Positions 6,892-14,027 of a stretch of 15,724 nt of DNA are shown here, piece by piece. Position 1 is the first letter of the stretch; the number at the start of each line of letters is the position of its first letter. The stretch lies in assembly GCA_045640265.1 (NCBI GenBank), contig JAZUES010000184.1, positions 1 to 15,724 on the forward strand, given 5' to 3'. Under the pieces are notes generated by a model. The model saw nothing but the letters and a program-made list of their open reading frames with translations, was not told where the DNA came from and made no database searches. This stretch comes from Solibacillus sp045640265 (GTDB lineage Bacteria; Bacillota; Bacilli; Bacillales_A; Planococcaceae). Made by a program: the position numbers and the translations under genes.

Positions 6892-7284
6892 TTGGCACAA
6901 GTACAATACATCGGCACAGGTCGCCGTAAAAGCTCAACTGCTCGCGTACGTTTAGTACCAGGCGAAGGTAAAGTAGTAATCAACAACCGTGATGTTGCAG
7001 ATTACCTACCATACGAAACTTTACACTTAATCATCAACCAACCATTAGAAGCTACAGAAACTAAAGGTTCTTATGACGTTCACGTTAACGTAAACGGTGG
7101 TGGATTCACAGGTCAAGCTGGCGCAATCCGTCACGGTATCGCTCGTGCATTATTACAAGTTGACCCAGACTTCCGTGCTGCTTTAAAAGCTGCAGGTCTA
7201 TTAACTCGTGATTCTCGCATGAAAGAACGTAAAAAACCAGGTTTACGCGGCGCTCGTCGTGCACCTCAGTTCTCAAAACGTTAA
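6892..7284 (+). CDS. rpsI: 30S ribosomal protein S9 (uS9)
   Basis: The 130-residue protein starts at a TTG codon at 6892, fixed by AGGAGG at 6878-6883 and by the family N-terminus MAQVQYIGTGRRKSSTARVR. Other hallmarks are GGGFTGQAGAIRHGIARALL and the basic tail KKPGLRGARRAPQFSKR. The last Arg of that tail touches the P-site tRNA anticodon in known structures. It lies 25 bases after rplM, and a terminator follows it. Confidence 0.97.
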   Translation: MAQVQYIGTGRRKSSTARVRLVPGEGKVVINNRDVADYLPYETLHLIINQPLEATETKGSYDVHVNVNGGGFTGQAGAIRHGIARALLQVDPDFRAALKAAGLLTRDSRMKERKKPGLRGARRAPQFSKR

Positions 7285-7313
7285 TCTTCGGATTTCAACT
7301 TTTGCGAAATTAC

Positions 7314-7350
7314 AACCCTTTCTCAGATTTATTCTGGGAAAGGGTTTTTT
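7314..7350 (+). terminator. Rho-independent terminator after rpsI
   Basis: AACCCTTTCTCAGA pairs with TCTGGGAAAGGGTT (one G-U pair) around a short loop, followed by TTTTTT. It ends the L13-S9 transcript. Confidence 0.92.
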
Positions 7351-7397
7351 GCGTTTATATAGTTATAGATTTTAGTGTCTTTAAGAATAGAAAAAGG

Positions 7398-7403
7398 TAG
7401 AAT
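7398..7403 (+). promoter_or_regulatory. Possible -10 of the exporter cassette promoter
   Basis: TAGAAT matches five of six -10 bases and would start transcription near 7410, inside the palindrome at 7406-7425. The -35 region (GTGTCT at 7375-7380) is poor, so the promoter call rests mainly on position. Confidence 0.35.
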
Positions 7404-7405
7404 TT

Positions 7406-7435
7406 TTGTATACAAAAGTATACAATTGTATTCAA
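7406..7435. promoter_or_regulatory. Palindromic operator upstream of exporter cassette
   Basis: Two perfect 8-base arms, TTGTATAC and GTATACAA, are separated by AAAA (7406-7425). A third, imperfect half, TTGTATTCAA (7426-7435), follows immediately. It lies between the candidate -10 and the ribosome site of the next gene (7443-7448), where a bound repressor would block transcription. TTGTATACAA-type sites are common for GntR-family repressors, but TetR or MarR types cannot be excluded. No regulator gene lies beside it, so the regulator would be encoded elsewhere, unless it is the small protein that follows. Confidence 0.6.
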
Positions 7436-7455
7436 TAGGTGCGAGGTGAATGAGA

Positions 7456-7731
7456 ATGAGAGAAGAAGAAAGAGATAGACGTCATGACGGGGAACAATGT
7501 GGTGAACGTCGAAGAAGAGGCGCTCAAACTTTCCGTCGTGGCCGAGCATTAGAATTTTACCGTCAACTTGTAACAAAGCGTGATACATTAAAGAATCAAT
7601 TAGAATCAGTAGAATTACAATCGATTCATCCAGTTATTGCAGGGGAATTAAAAGCAACCGAAACAATTATGAATGACTTTGTTATGTTATTTCAATTAGA
7701 TGAACTATTAAAAGAACCAGAAGCAGAATAA
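7456..7731 (+). CDS. Small Arg-rich conserved protein, unknown function
   Basis: This 91-residue soluble protein has no signal or membrane segment. Residues 1-30 are very basic and hydrophilic (MREEERDRRHD, then ERRRRGAQTFRRGRA). Residues 31-85 look fully helical with heptad-like hydrophobics (LEFYRQLVTKRDTLKNQLES, then GELKATETIMNDFVMLFQLD), suggesting a helical hairpin or coiled coil. I recall similar GAQTFRRGRA proteins beside YfiB/YfiC-like exporters in Bacillus cereus-group genomes, some labelled 2-keto-3-deoxygluconate kinase, which the sequence does not support. I chose ATG 7456 because GAGGTG (7443-7448) is well placed for it and too close to the ATG at 7450. It lies 33 bases before the exporter genes and probably assists or regulates them. 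Confidence 0.75.
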   Translation: MREEERDRRHDGEQCGERRRRGAQTFRRGRALEFYRQLVTKRDTLKNQLESVELQSIHPVIAGELKATETIMNDFVMLFQLDELLKEPEAE

Positions 7732-7764
7732 TTTTGGAGACGATGAGGAAGTGAATCTTTTAGT

Positions 7765-9504
7765 ATGCAGGCAGTATGGAAATTATCAAAGTACGTGAAG
7801 CCATATATGTTATTTGCAATCATTGCACCTGTCATGATGGTACTTGAAGTAAGTATGGATTTAGTGCAACCTACAATCTTACAACATATTATCGATAAAG
7901 GAATTGCCGAAAGTGATACGACATATATCTTAAAAATGTTTGGGCTAATGTTAGCAACATCACTTATCGGATTAATCGGAGGTGTTGGCTGTTCGATTTA
8001 TGCCTCGCGTACAGCGGTCAATGTTTCAACAGACCTTCGCCATGATCTATATGAGACTATTACGTATTTTTCAAATAGAAGTAAAGATAAATTTACACTT
8101 GGTAAGCTCGTTACAAATTTAACGAGCGATATTGAAATGCTTCAGCGTGCATTAACGATGCTACTGAAAGTTTTTGTGCGCGGGCCAATGATGTTTGTCG
8201 GTGCAATTGTCATTGTATTTGTGACAGCGCGTGAGCTATTTCCAATTTTATTAGTCGTTGTGCCCATTTTGGCATTTTGTATGTATTATTTCACAATGCT
8301 ATCAGGTAAGTTATTTCATAAAGTGCAGCGTGTCGTTGACCAAGTGAATACGAAGGTACAAGAAAACTTAGCAGGTATTCGCGTCATCAAAGCATACAAT
8401 CGTAAAAATCATCAAATTGAACAATTTACAGAAGTGAATACGCAATTAATGAAGCGGAACATGACAGCCGATCAAATTATTGGTGTGTTAGGACCCTTGA
8501 CTATGTTTGTCGTCAATTTAGGAATTGTTGCAGCGCTTTGGATGGGTGCAATTAAAGTGGATAATAACACGCTCCAAGTCGGTGTTATTTTAGCCTTTAT
8601 CAACTATTTAATGATGGTCATGCAAGGATTAATGACTTCATCGAATGTTCTCATTCAGTTAGCACGTGCGATTCCAAGTGCGGGTCGTATTGTGGAAGTA
8701 TTAGAAGAAACGACAGAACTGACAGATCCAACAATACCTGTAGCAAAAGAAATAAAGGGCAGTGTCACATTTGAAAATGTGAACTTCTCTTATATCGAAG
8801 GAACGGAAGCGGTATTGAAAAATTTGAGTTTCCAAGTAGATGCTGGAGAGACCGTCGGAATTATCGGGATGACCGGTAGTGGAAAGTCTTCTTTAGTAAA
8901 AATGATTCCACGATTATTTGATGTAGATAGCGGTGTTGTAAAAGTTGATAATGTGCCGATTCAGCAGTATGACTTAGAACAGCTACGTCAATCGATTGGC
9001 TATGCACCACAAAAGGCGACACTCTTCTCAAAAACAATTGCTGAAAATATTCGCTACGGTGATGATACTGCGACAGACAGTCAATTACTTGAAGCATTAC
9101 AAGCAGCAAGCGCAGCGGAATTTGTGGAAAAGTTGCCAGCTGGTGTAGAGCATGAATTAACACAAGGCGCAACCAATTTATCAGGTGGACAAAAGCAACG
9201 TCTTGCGATGGCACGGGCCTTTGTTCGTAAGCCACAAATTTTAATACTAGATGATGTGACAAGCGCGGTTGATAGTATTTCAGAGAAAAATATTCAACGT
9301 GCAATCGATAAAGAGTTCCAACATGCTACGAAATTCATCGTATCATCAAAAATATCTTCGATTCGTCATGCAGATCAAATTTTAGTGATGGATGATGGGC
9401 GAATTGTCGCTCATGGAACTCACGACCAATTATTAAAAATAAGTCCGCTTTATGAAGAAATGGCAAAAACACAGGCGGAAAAAGGGGTGACGTTAAGTGA
9501 GTAA
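7765..9504 (+). CDS. Heterodimeric ABC exporter, degenerate-site half (YfiB-like)
   Basis: This 579-residue half-transporter has a six-helix exporter domain (about 1-310) and a C-terminal ATPase domain. Walker A GMTGSGKS (368-375), Q-loop APQKATLFS, signature LSGGQ (472-476) and Walker B ILILDD (492-497) are visible. The catalytic Glu is Asp497, and the switch His position is Ser528 (FIVSSKISSI). These changes mark the non-hydrolysing half of heterodimeric multidrug-type exporters (compare BmrC or TM287). Its partner follows with an 8-base overlap. The closest B. subtilis counterpart by size and motifs seems to be YfiB; substrate unknown. The start ATG 7765 is the only in-frame choice after a TGA at 7744-7746, yet its GAGGAAG site is about 14 bases away, so initiation may be weak or coupled to the upstream gene. 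Confidence 0.9.
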   Translation: MQAVWKLSKYVKPYMLFAIIAPVMMVLEVSMDLVQPTILQHIIDKGIAESDTTYILKMFGLMLATSLIGLIGGVGCSIYASRTAVNVSTDLRHDLYETITYFSNRSKDKFTLGKLVTNLTSDIEMLQRALTMLLKVFVRGPMMFVGAIVIVFVTARELFPILLVVVPILAFCMYYFTMLSGKLFHKVQRVVDQVNTKVQENLAGIRVIKAYNRKNHQIEQFTEVNTQLMKRNMTADQIIGVLGPLTMFVVNLGIVAALWMGAIKVDNNTLQVGVILAFINYLMMVMQGLMTSSNVLIQLARAIPSAGRIVEVLEETTELTDPTIPVAKEIKGSVTFENVNFSYIEGTEAVLKNLSFQVDAGETVGIIGMTGSGKSSLVKMIPRLFDVDSGVVKVDNVPIQQYDLEQLRQSIGYAPQKATLFSKTIAENIRYGDDTATDSQLLEALQAASAAEFVEKLPAGVEHELTQGATNLSGGQKQRLAMARAFVRKPQILILDDVTSAVDSISEKNIQRAIDKEFQHATKFIVSSKISSIRHADQILVMDDGRIVAHGTHDQLLKISPLYEEMAKTQAEKGVTLSE

Positions 9505-11302
9505 TCAACAAGCACCACGCCCTCCAATGGGGCATCCGGGTGGGAGATTTAACGGTGGCCCTATTGTGAAGCCAAAAAACCAAAAGCAAACACTCCTACG
9601 AATTTGGAGTTATTTACGTGTACAAAAATTAGAGCTTAGTAGCGTAGTAATCTTCGTTATTATTAGTACGTTACTAAGCTTAGTTGGTCCGTTTTTAATT
9701 GGAAAAACGATTGATGATTATATTGTAAAGTTTGATGTGTCGGGCGCAATTCGCATGGCGCTCATTTTAGCGGGCGTTTACATCGCTTCGTCTATACTTA
9801 CGTGGATTCAAACATTTGTTATGATTCGCGTATCACAAAAGACGATTCGCCGTATTCGCCAGCAGCTATTTGAACAATATCAATCATTGCCATTATCGTT
9901 CTATGATAAAAAACAGCAAGGCGATTTAATGAGCCGTATGACAAATGACGTGGAAAACTTAAATGCAGCATTGTCACAAAGTGTTATTCAAATCGTCTCA
10001 TCATTTTTAACAATTGTCGGAACAGCGTTTGCGTTATTCTATTTAGACTGGCGTTTAGCGCTTGTGACATTAATCGTTATTCCATTAATCGTTTGGGCTA
10101 CGAAGCAAATTATTAAACGAAGCAGTGTAAACTATAAAGCGCGTCAACGTGATTTAGGCCACCTGAATGGTTATATCGAAGAGACGATTTCAAATGCTGA
10201 TATTATTACGCTATTTGGTAAAGAAACAAAGACAATGAAAGAATTCAATGAAGCCAATGAAAGATTACGTAGCTCTGCGATGCGTGCGGATACGATTTCA
10301 GGCTTTATGGGACCAATCAATAACTTTATGAATAACTTTGGTTTAAGTTTAGTCATTGGTGTAGGTGCGGTCATGGCAGTTACAAGTGGATTATCAATTG
10401 GGGTCATTGCCTCATTTGTAACGTATACACGCCAATTTTTCCGTCCAATTAATCAGCTTTCAAACTTATTAAATACATTCCAGTCTGCAATTGCGGGTTC
10501 AGAGCGTGTATTTGAAATTTTAGATGAAGCGCGAGAAGTGGCCGATGTCGAACAGGCAAAAGTGAAGGAAAAATTCTCGGGGGATGTCGCATTTGAAGGT
10601 GTTAAATTTGCGTATGAACCAGATAAGCCCGTCCTGCTCGGCATTGACTTTCATGCAAAAGCAGGGGAAACCATTGCAATTGTTGGTCCAACTGGTTCAG
10701 GGAAAACGACGATTATTCAACTATTAACGCGTTTTTATGATACAACAGGTGGGCGTATTTTGCTTGATGGTGAGCCAATTGAGCAGTATAAAATGACAAA
10801 TGTACGTGACCATGTTGGCGTTGTACTACAGGATACGTATTTATTCTCAGGAACGGTTCGGGAAAATATTCGATTCGGGAAGCTAACGGCAACGGATGAA
10901 GAAGTCGAGAAGGCAGCCAAAATTGCATATGCACATAACTTCATTAAATATTTACCGGACAGCTACGATACGGTGCTAACAAGTGGGGGCTTGAATTTAA
11001 GTCAAGGACAGCGCCAATTAATTGCAATTGCTCGTGCAATCTTGGAAGATCCAGATATTTTAATTTTGGATGAAGCAACGTCAAGCGTAGATACAATGAC
11101 TGAAGTGCATATACAAAAAGGTTTAAGTAACCTAATGAAAGGTCGCACAAGCTTTGTCATTGCACACCGCTTAAAAACAATCGAAAATGCGGATCAAATC
11201 CTAGTTTTGAAAGACGGGCAAATTTTAGAACAAGGAGATCATGATAGTTTAATGAACCAAGACGGTTTTTATGCGACGTTGCAACATCAACTAATGGCTT
11301 AA
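9497..11302 (+). CDS. Heterodimeric ABC exporter, catalytic half (YfiC-like)
   Basis: The 601-residue partner subunit starts at GTG 9497 with AAAGGGG (9481-9487) in front. A short Pro/Gly-rich cytoplasmic stretch (about 1-30) precedes six membrane helices (about 45-340). The ATPase domain has Walker A GPTGSGKTT (397-405), Q-loop VLQDTYLFSGTV, signature LSQGQ (501-505), Walker B ILILDE with intact Glu526, and switch His557. LSQGQ instead of LSGGQ complements the degenerate Walker B/switch of the first subunit. The dimer thus has one catalytic site (this Walker A/B plus the partner's LSGGQ) and one degenerate site. Drug, lipid or peptide export is possible; the sequence does not say which. Confidence 0.9.
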   Translation: MSNQQAPRPPMGHPGGRFNGGPIVKPKNQKQTLLRIWSYLRVQKLELSSVVIFVIISTLLSLVGPFLIGKTIDDYIVKFDVSGAIRMALILAGVYIASSILTWIQTFVMIRVSQKTIRRIRQQLFEQYQSLPLSFYDKKQQGDLMSRMTNDVENLNAALSQSVIQIVSSFLTIVGTAFALFYLDWRLALVTLIVIPLIVWATKQIIKRSSVNYKARQRDLGHLNGYIEETISNADIITLFGKETKTMKEFNEANERLRSSAMRADTISGFMGPINNFMNNFGLSLVIGVGAVMAVTSGLSIGVIASFVTYTRQFFRPINQLSNLLNTFQSAIAGSERVFEILDEAREVADVEQAKVKEKFSGDVAFEGVKFAYEPDKPVLLGIDFHAKAGETIAIVGPTGSGKTTIIQLLTRFYDTTGGRILLDGEPIEQYKMTNVRDHVGVVLQDTYLFSGTVRENIRFGKLTATDEEVEKAAKIAYAHNFIKYLPDSYDTVLTSGGLNLSQGQRQLIAIARAILEDPDILILDEATSSVDTMTEVHIQKGLSNLMKGRTSFVIAHRLKTIENADQILVLKDGQILEQGDHDSLMNQDGFYATLQHQLMA

Positions 11303-11313
11303 TATGTGAATAA

Positions 11314-11361
11314 ACCACCCTTCCTTTGCGTATAGTAGGCAAAAAGGGCGGTGATTTTTTT
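11314..11361 (+). terminator. Terminator after exporter operon, overlapping cwlD start
   Basis: ACCACCCTT (11314-11322) pairs with AAGGGCGGT (11344-11352) with one mismatch, extended inward by TTTGC/GGCAAA, and GATTTTTTT follows. The 3' arm AAGGGCGGTGAT doubles as the ribosome site of cwlD, and the T tract runs into its TTG start. A transcript read through from upstream would therefore hide the cwlD site in the hairpin. Confidence 0.8.
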
Positions 11362-12073
11362 GCGGCGTTGGCTAGCACTTATATTTGTGATTTTTTGTTC
11401 GATGATGGTCGTAGTATACGAAACGAGCGCATCCGATAAACGATTCTTTTTACCAGAGCCTTTAGGTGGTGTCAAAATTGTACTTGATGCTGGACATGGG
11501 GGACAAGACGGTGGTGCATCGAACGGGGATATCATTGAAAAAGATATTACGCTCGCGGTTACGAAAAAGGTAGCGCGGCAATTAACGCGTTTAGGGGCAG
11601 AGGTAATTTTAACACGCTCAACAGATGGTGATGTATTAAGCGAACATGCTCCAAGTGAACAGTTTTCTACGAATCGTGAACGCAAAAAGCAAGATATCTT
11701 TTTACGTGAAGCGCTTGTGAAGAAGCATGAGCCGGATTTATTTATTACAATTCATGCGAATGCCATTCCAAATAGTAAATGGCGAGGTGCTCAAGTGTTT
11801 TATCATGAAGGTGGACATCCGAATGGTGAATATTTAGCAAAGTCGATTCAACAAACGATACGAGAGACGATGGAAAATACAGACCGTGAAGCACTAGCGA
11901 TTAAACAAGTATATTTATTAAAAAAGGTTGAAGTACCGGCCGTGTTAGTAGAGACTGGATTTATCAGCAATGAAGAAGAGCGAAAATTACTTGCAACAGA
12001 TAGCTATCAAGACAAAATGGCGTTTGCGATTGCACGTGGTATTGAGAATTTTATCAATGTAAAAATCGATTAG
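11360..12073 (+). CDS. cwlD: Germination-specific N-acetylmuramoyl-L-alanine amidase CwlD
   Basis: CwlD removes peptide side chains from muramic acid during spore cortex synthesis, the first step to muramic-delta-lactam (with PdaA), which germination lytic enzymes recognise. The 237-residue product has a membrane anchor/signal (about 4-21) and one Amidase_3 domain. Predicted zinc ligands are His46 (DAGHGGQDGG), Glu60 (IIEKDIT) and His132 (TIHANA); catalytic Glu198 lies in VETGFISN. I chose TTG 11360, giving 237 residues as in B. subtilis, because GGCGGTGAT (11347-11355) is well spaced for it; GTG 11351 in the same frame lies inside that site. Expression is expected in the mother cell or forespore during sporulation, but I see no clear sporulation promoter. 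Confidence 0.94.
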   Translation: MRRWLALIFVIFCSMMVVVYETSASDKRFFLPEPLGGVKIVLDAGHGGQDGGASNGDIIEKDITLAVTKKVARQLTRLGAEVILTRSTDGDVLSEHAPSEQFSTNRERKKQDIFLREALVKKHEPDLFITIHANAIPNSKWRGAQVFYHEGGHPNGEYLAKSIQQTIRETMENTDREALAIKQVYLLKKVEVPAVLVETGFISNEEERKLLATDSYQDKMAFAIARGIENFINVKID

Positions 12074-12146
12074 GCGTCCAATAATAGTAATACGAAACGA
12101 TTATGATATACTAACTATGGATATTTCATTTAGGGGAGTGTTTGAT

Positions 12147-13202
12147 GTGTTAAACGAGCAACAAGTTCTAGAACTATTAGGCCAATTACAAGATCCGTTT
12201 TTACATAAATCATTAGCAGAAACAAAAGGTGTAACAAACGTTTCAATTAAAGCAGAAAAAAGTCATGTCAGCGTACGTATTGCAATTGCTAAAACAAATA
12301 CGCCTGAACAAATGACACTTCAAATGAAGATTGTTGAAGTGTTAAAAGAAAATGGCGCAGCTTCAGTTGGTATTCGTTTCGAAGAATTATCTCAAGATGT
12401 ATTACAATCGTTCCGCGGACAAGCTACTGAAGCAGAAGCTCAAGATATTTTATCACCATTATCAAGCGTGAAATTCATTTCAATCGCATCTGGTAAAGGG
12501 GGCGTAGGTAAATCTACGGTTTCAGTAAACATGGCAGTCGCGTTAGCGCGCCTGGGTAAAAAAGTCGGTTTAATCGATGCTGATATTTACGGTTTCTCTG
12601 TACCTGACATGATGGGCGTTACAGAAATGCCCGTTGTCAAAGAAGATCGCATCTATCCAGTAGAACGTCTAGGTGTAAAAGTAATTTCAATGGGCTTCTT
12701 CGTTGAAAACAATGCACCAATCGTATGGCGTGGTCCAATGCTTGGTAAAGTATTAGATCAATTCTTCCGTGACGTTGAGTGGGGCGAATTAGATTATCTT
12801 CTATTAGACTTACCTCCAGGCACAGGTGATATAGCACTTGATATTCACCAAATGCTACCAGCTTCAAAAGAAATCGTTGTTACAACACCGCACCCAACAG
12901 CAGCATTCGTTGCGGCCCGTGCAGGTGCAATGGCATTACAAACAAACCATGAAATTTTAGGCGTTATCGAAAATATGGCATGGTATGAAAGTAAAGCAGG
13001 CGAAAGAGAGTATGTGTTCGGTCAAGGCGGCGGTCCAAAATTAGCCGATGAATTACGTACAAAACTTTTAGGCCAGATTCCACTAGGTCAACCAGATTGG
13101 ACAGACGAAGACTTCGCACCATCTATTTATGCGGCTGACCACCCAACAGGTAAAATTTATTTACAGCTCGCAGAACAGATTGTTGCGGAATTAGATAAAT
13201 AA
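12147..13202 (+). CDS. salA: Mrp/ApbC-family P-loop ATPase, SalA type
   Basis: The 351-residue protein has an N-terminal MIP18/DUF59-like domain (about 1-95) and a Mrp/NBP35 ATPase domain. The deviant Walker A is SGKGGVGKST (115-124, both Lys present), with Walker B-like LIDADIYGFS and the family block DYLLLDLPPGTGDIALD. Mrp proteins usually carry Fe-S clusters through a C-terminal CxxC; here that region reads AWYESKAGEREYVFGQGGG, and the whole protein has no cysteine. This fits B. subtilis SalA (YbaL), an ATP-binding regulator acting through scoC on exoprotease genes, at the same locus. I chose GTG 12147 for its AGGGGAG site (12132-12138) and family-like length; the frame stays open back to ATG 12117. 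TATGATATACT at 12102-12112 could be a -10. Confidence 0.88.
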   Translation: MLNEQQVLELLGQLQDPFLHKSLAETKGVTNVSIKAEKSHVSVRIAIAKTNTPEQMTLQMKIVEVLKENGAASVGIRFEELSQDVLQSFRGQATEAEAQDILSPLSSVKFISIASGKGGVGKSTVSVNMAVALARLGKKVGLIDADIYGFSVPDMMGVTEMPVVKEDRIYPVERLGVKVISMGFFVENNAPIVWRGPMLGKVLDQFFRDVEWGELDYLLLDLPPGTGDIALDIHQMLPASKEIVVTTPHPTAAFVAARAGAMALQTNHEILGVIENMAWYESKAGEREYVFGQGGGPKLADELRTKLLGQIPLGQPDWTDEDFAPSIYAADHPTGKIYLQLAEQIVAELDK

Positions 13203-13210
13203 GCATGACG

Positions 13211-13257
13211 AAAACACTCCATTGTCGATTTCCTTTCGGCAATGGAGTGTTTTTCTT
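13211..13257. terminator. Bidirectional terminator between salA and gerD
   Basis: AAAACACTCCATTG and CAATGGAGTGTTTT form a perfect 14-bp stem around a 15-base loop. T5 follows on the plus strand (salA) and T4 on the minus strand (gerD), so it can serve both convergent genes. Confidence 0.9.
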
Positions 13258-13881
13258 TTAAGAACTACCGCCATCTTCCTCTTGTTTTTTCGAATCTTCC
13301 TCAGAGCCCTTTTCCTTTTCAGAACTCTTTTCAGAACCTTTATCAGATGACGAAGCTTCCCCACTTTTTTTAATCAAATCTTGCCATTTGGTTTGTAGAA
13401 GTGGATTATCAATGGTCTCCATAACGGTCTTTTCGATTTCTTTCCGCATTGTTGTCCCTTTTAAAATGGTTTCTAACTGTTTTTGCATTTCGGGTTGATT
13501 AAAAAATGAAATTAAATCTTCCTGGTACGAAGCGTCATTCATAAGGTCCTTCATTAAATCTTGCTGTTGCTTTTTCATACTTTTCGCAAAGGATTCTTTA
13601 AACTTCGGGTCATTAAAGGTTTTGATCCAAAAATCACTTGCTTCTTCAGATAGAAGCGTTTCCTCGGTCGCCTTTTTAACTTCCTCTGTATCTAAAATAA
13701 GCAATTCGCGAAAGTTCTTTTCTTCAAAAAGTTGACGTATTGCCTTTTTCCCGTCGTCTGTTTGTACAGCATCGACCATAATTTTTTTTACCTCGTCATA
13801 AGATAGCGTCGTTGTTTTGGCATCATTACAGCTAGCTAAAAATAATAGAGAAAAGATAAGCCAAATTGCGCGCGGCTTCAT
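13258..13881 (-). CDS. gerD: Spore germination lipoprotein GerD
   Basis: GerD is a lipoprotein scaffold of the spore inner membrane that clusters the Ger nutrient receptors. The 207-residue product begins MKPRAIWLIFSLLFLASC: a signal peptide with lipobox LASC, Cys18 being the lipidated residue. A helical, charged body follows (about 25-172; DDGKKAIRQLFEE, FNDPKFKESFAKSM, FFNQPEMQKQLETILK). Residues 173-207 are a low-complexity Ser/Glu/Lys/Gly tail, making it longer than the ~185 residues of B. subtilis GerD. I chose ATG 13881 because the signal peptide starts there and AAAGGA lies about 10 bases upstream. It is divergent from kbaA and convergent with salA, as in B. subtilis. Forespore (sigma-G) expression is expected; the promoter is unclear. 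Confidence 0.92.
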   Translation of the reverse strand: MKPRAIWLIFSLLFLASCNDAKTTTLSYDEVKKIMVDAVQTDDGKKAIRQLFEEKNFRELLILDTEEVKKATEETLLSEEASDFWIKTFNDPKFKESFAKSMKKQQQDLMKDLMNDASYQEDLISFFNQPEMQKQLETILKGTTMRKEIEKTVMETIDNPLLQTKWQDLIKKSGEASSSDKGSEKSSEKEKGSEEDSKKQEEDGGSS

Positions 13882-14027
13882 CGAATCAGTCCTTTCTTTA
13901 CTTAAGCGCTTTCGATTATTGTTCACAATTTTACAAAAAGTATGTAACAACTTTGGTCGAAGGTCGCTTTTTTTGAAATCACTTGATAAAATATACAAGT
14001 ATATTAAAAATTGGAGGACAATTGGTC
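13882..14027. promoter_or_regulatory. Divergent gerD/kbaA promoter region
   Basis: This 146-base AT-rich spacer must hold promoters for both genes. On the plus strand TTGAAA (13973-13978) and TATATT (14000-14005) are plausible elements but 21 bases apart. On the minus strand CATACTT (13944-13938) resembles a sigma-F/G -10, but no good -35 lies at the right distance. No firm promoter can be named. Confidence 0.4.

Noticed and set aside
7743..7754. Three-codon open frame ATG AGG AAG TGA before the exporter gene
   Set aside because: A TGGAGA-like site precedes it, but such tiny frames are common by chance; only the weak start context of the exporter gene is recorded.
13938..13944. CATACTT on the minus strand as a sigma-G -10 for gerD
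   Set aside because: No TGAATA-like -35 lies 17-18 bases upstream; the match is too weak to call, although a sporulation promoter is expected in the region.
13882..13998. Longer N-terminus for GerD (extra 39 residues)
   Set aside because: It would bury the signal peptide and lipobox inside the protein and overlap the kbaA promoter region; the lipoprotein signal clearly starts at 13881.
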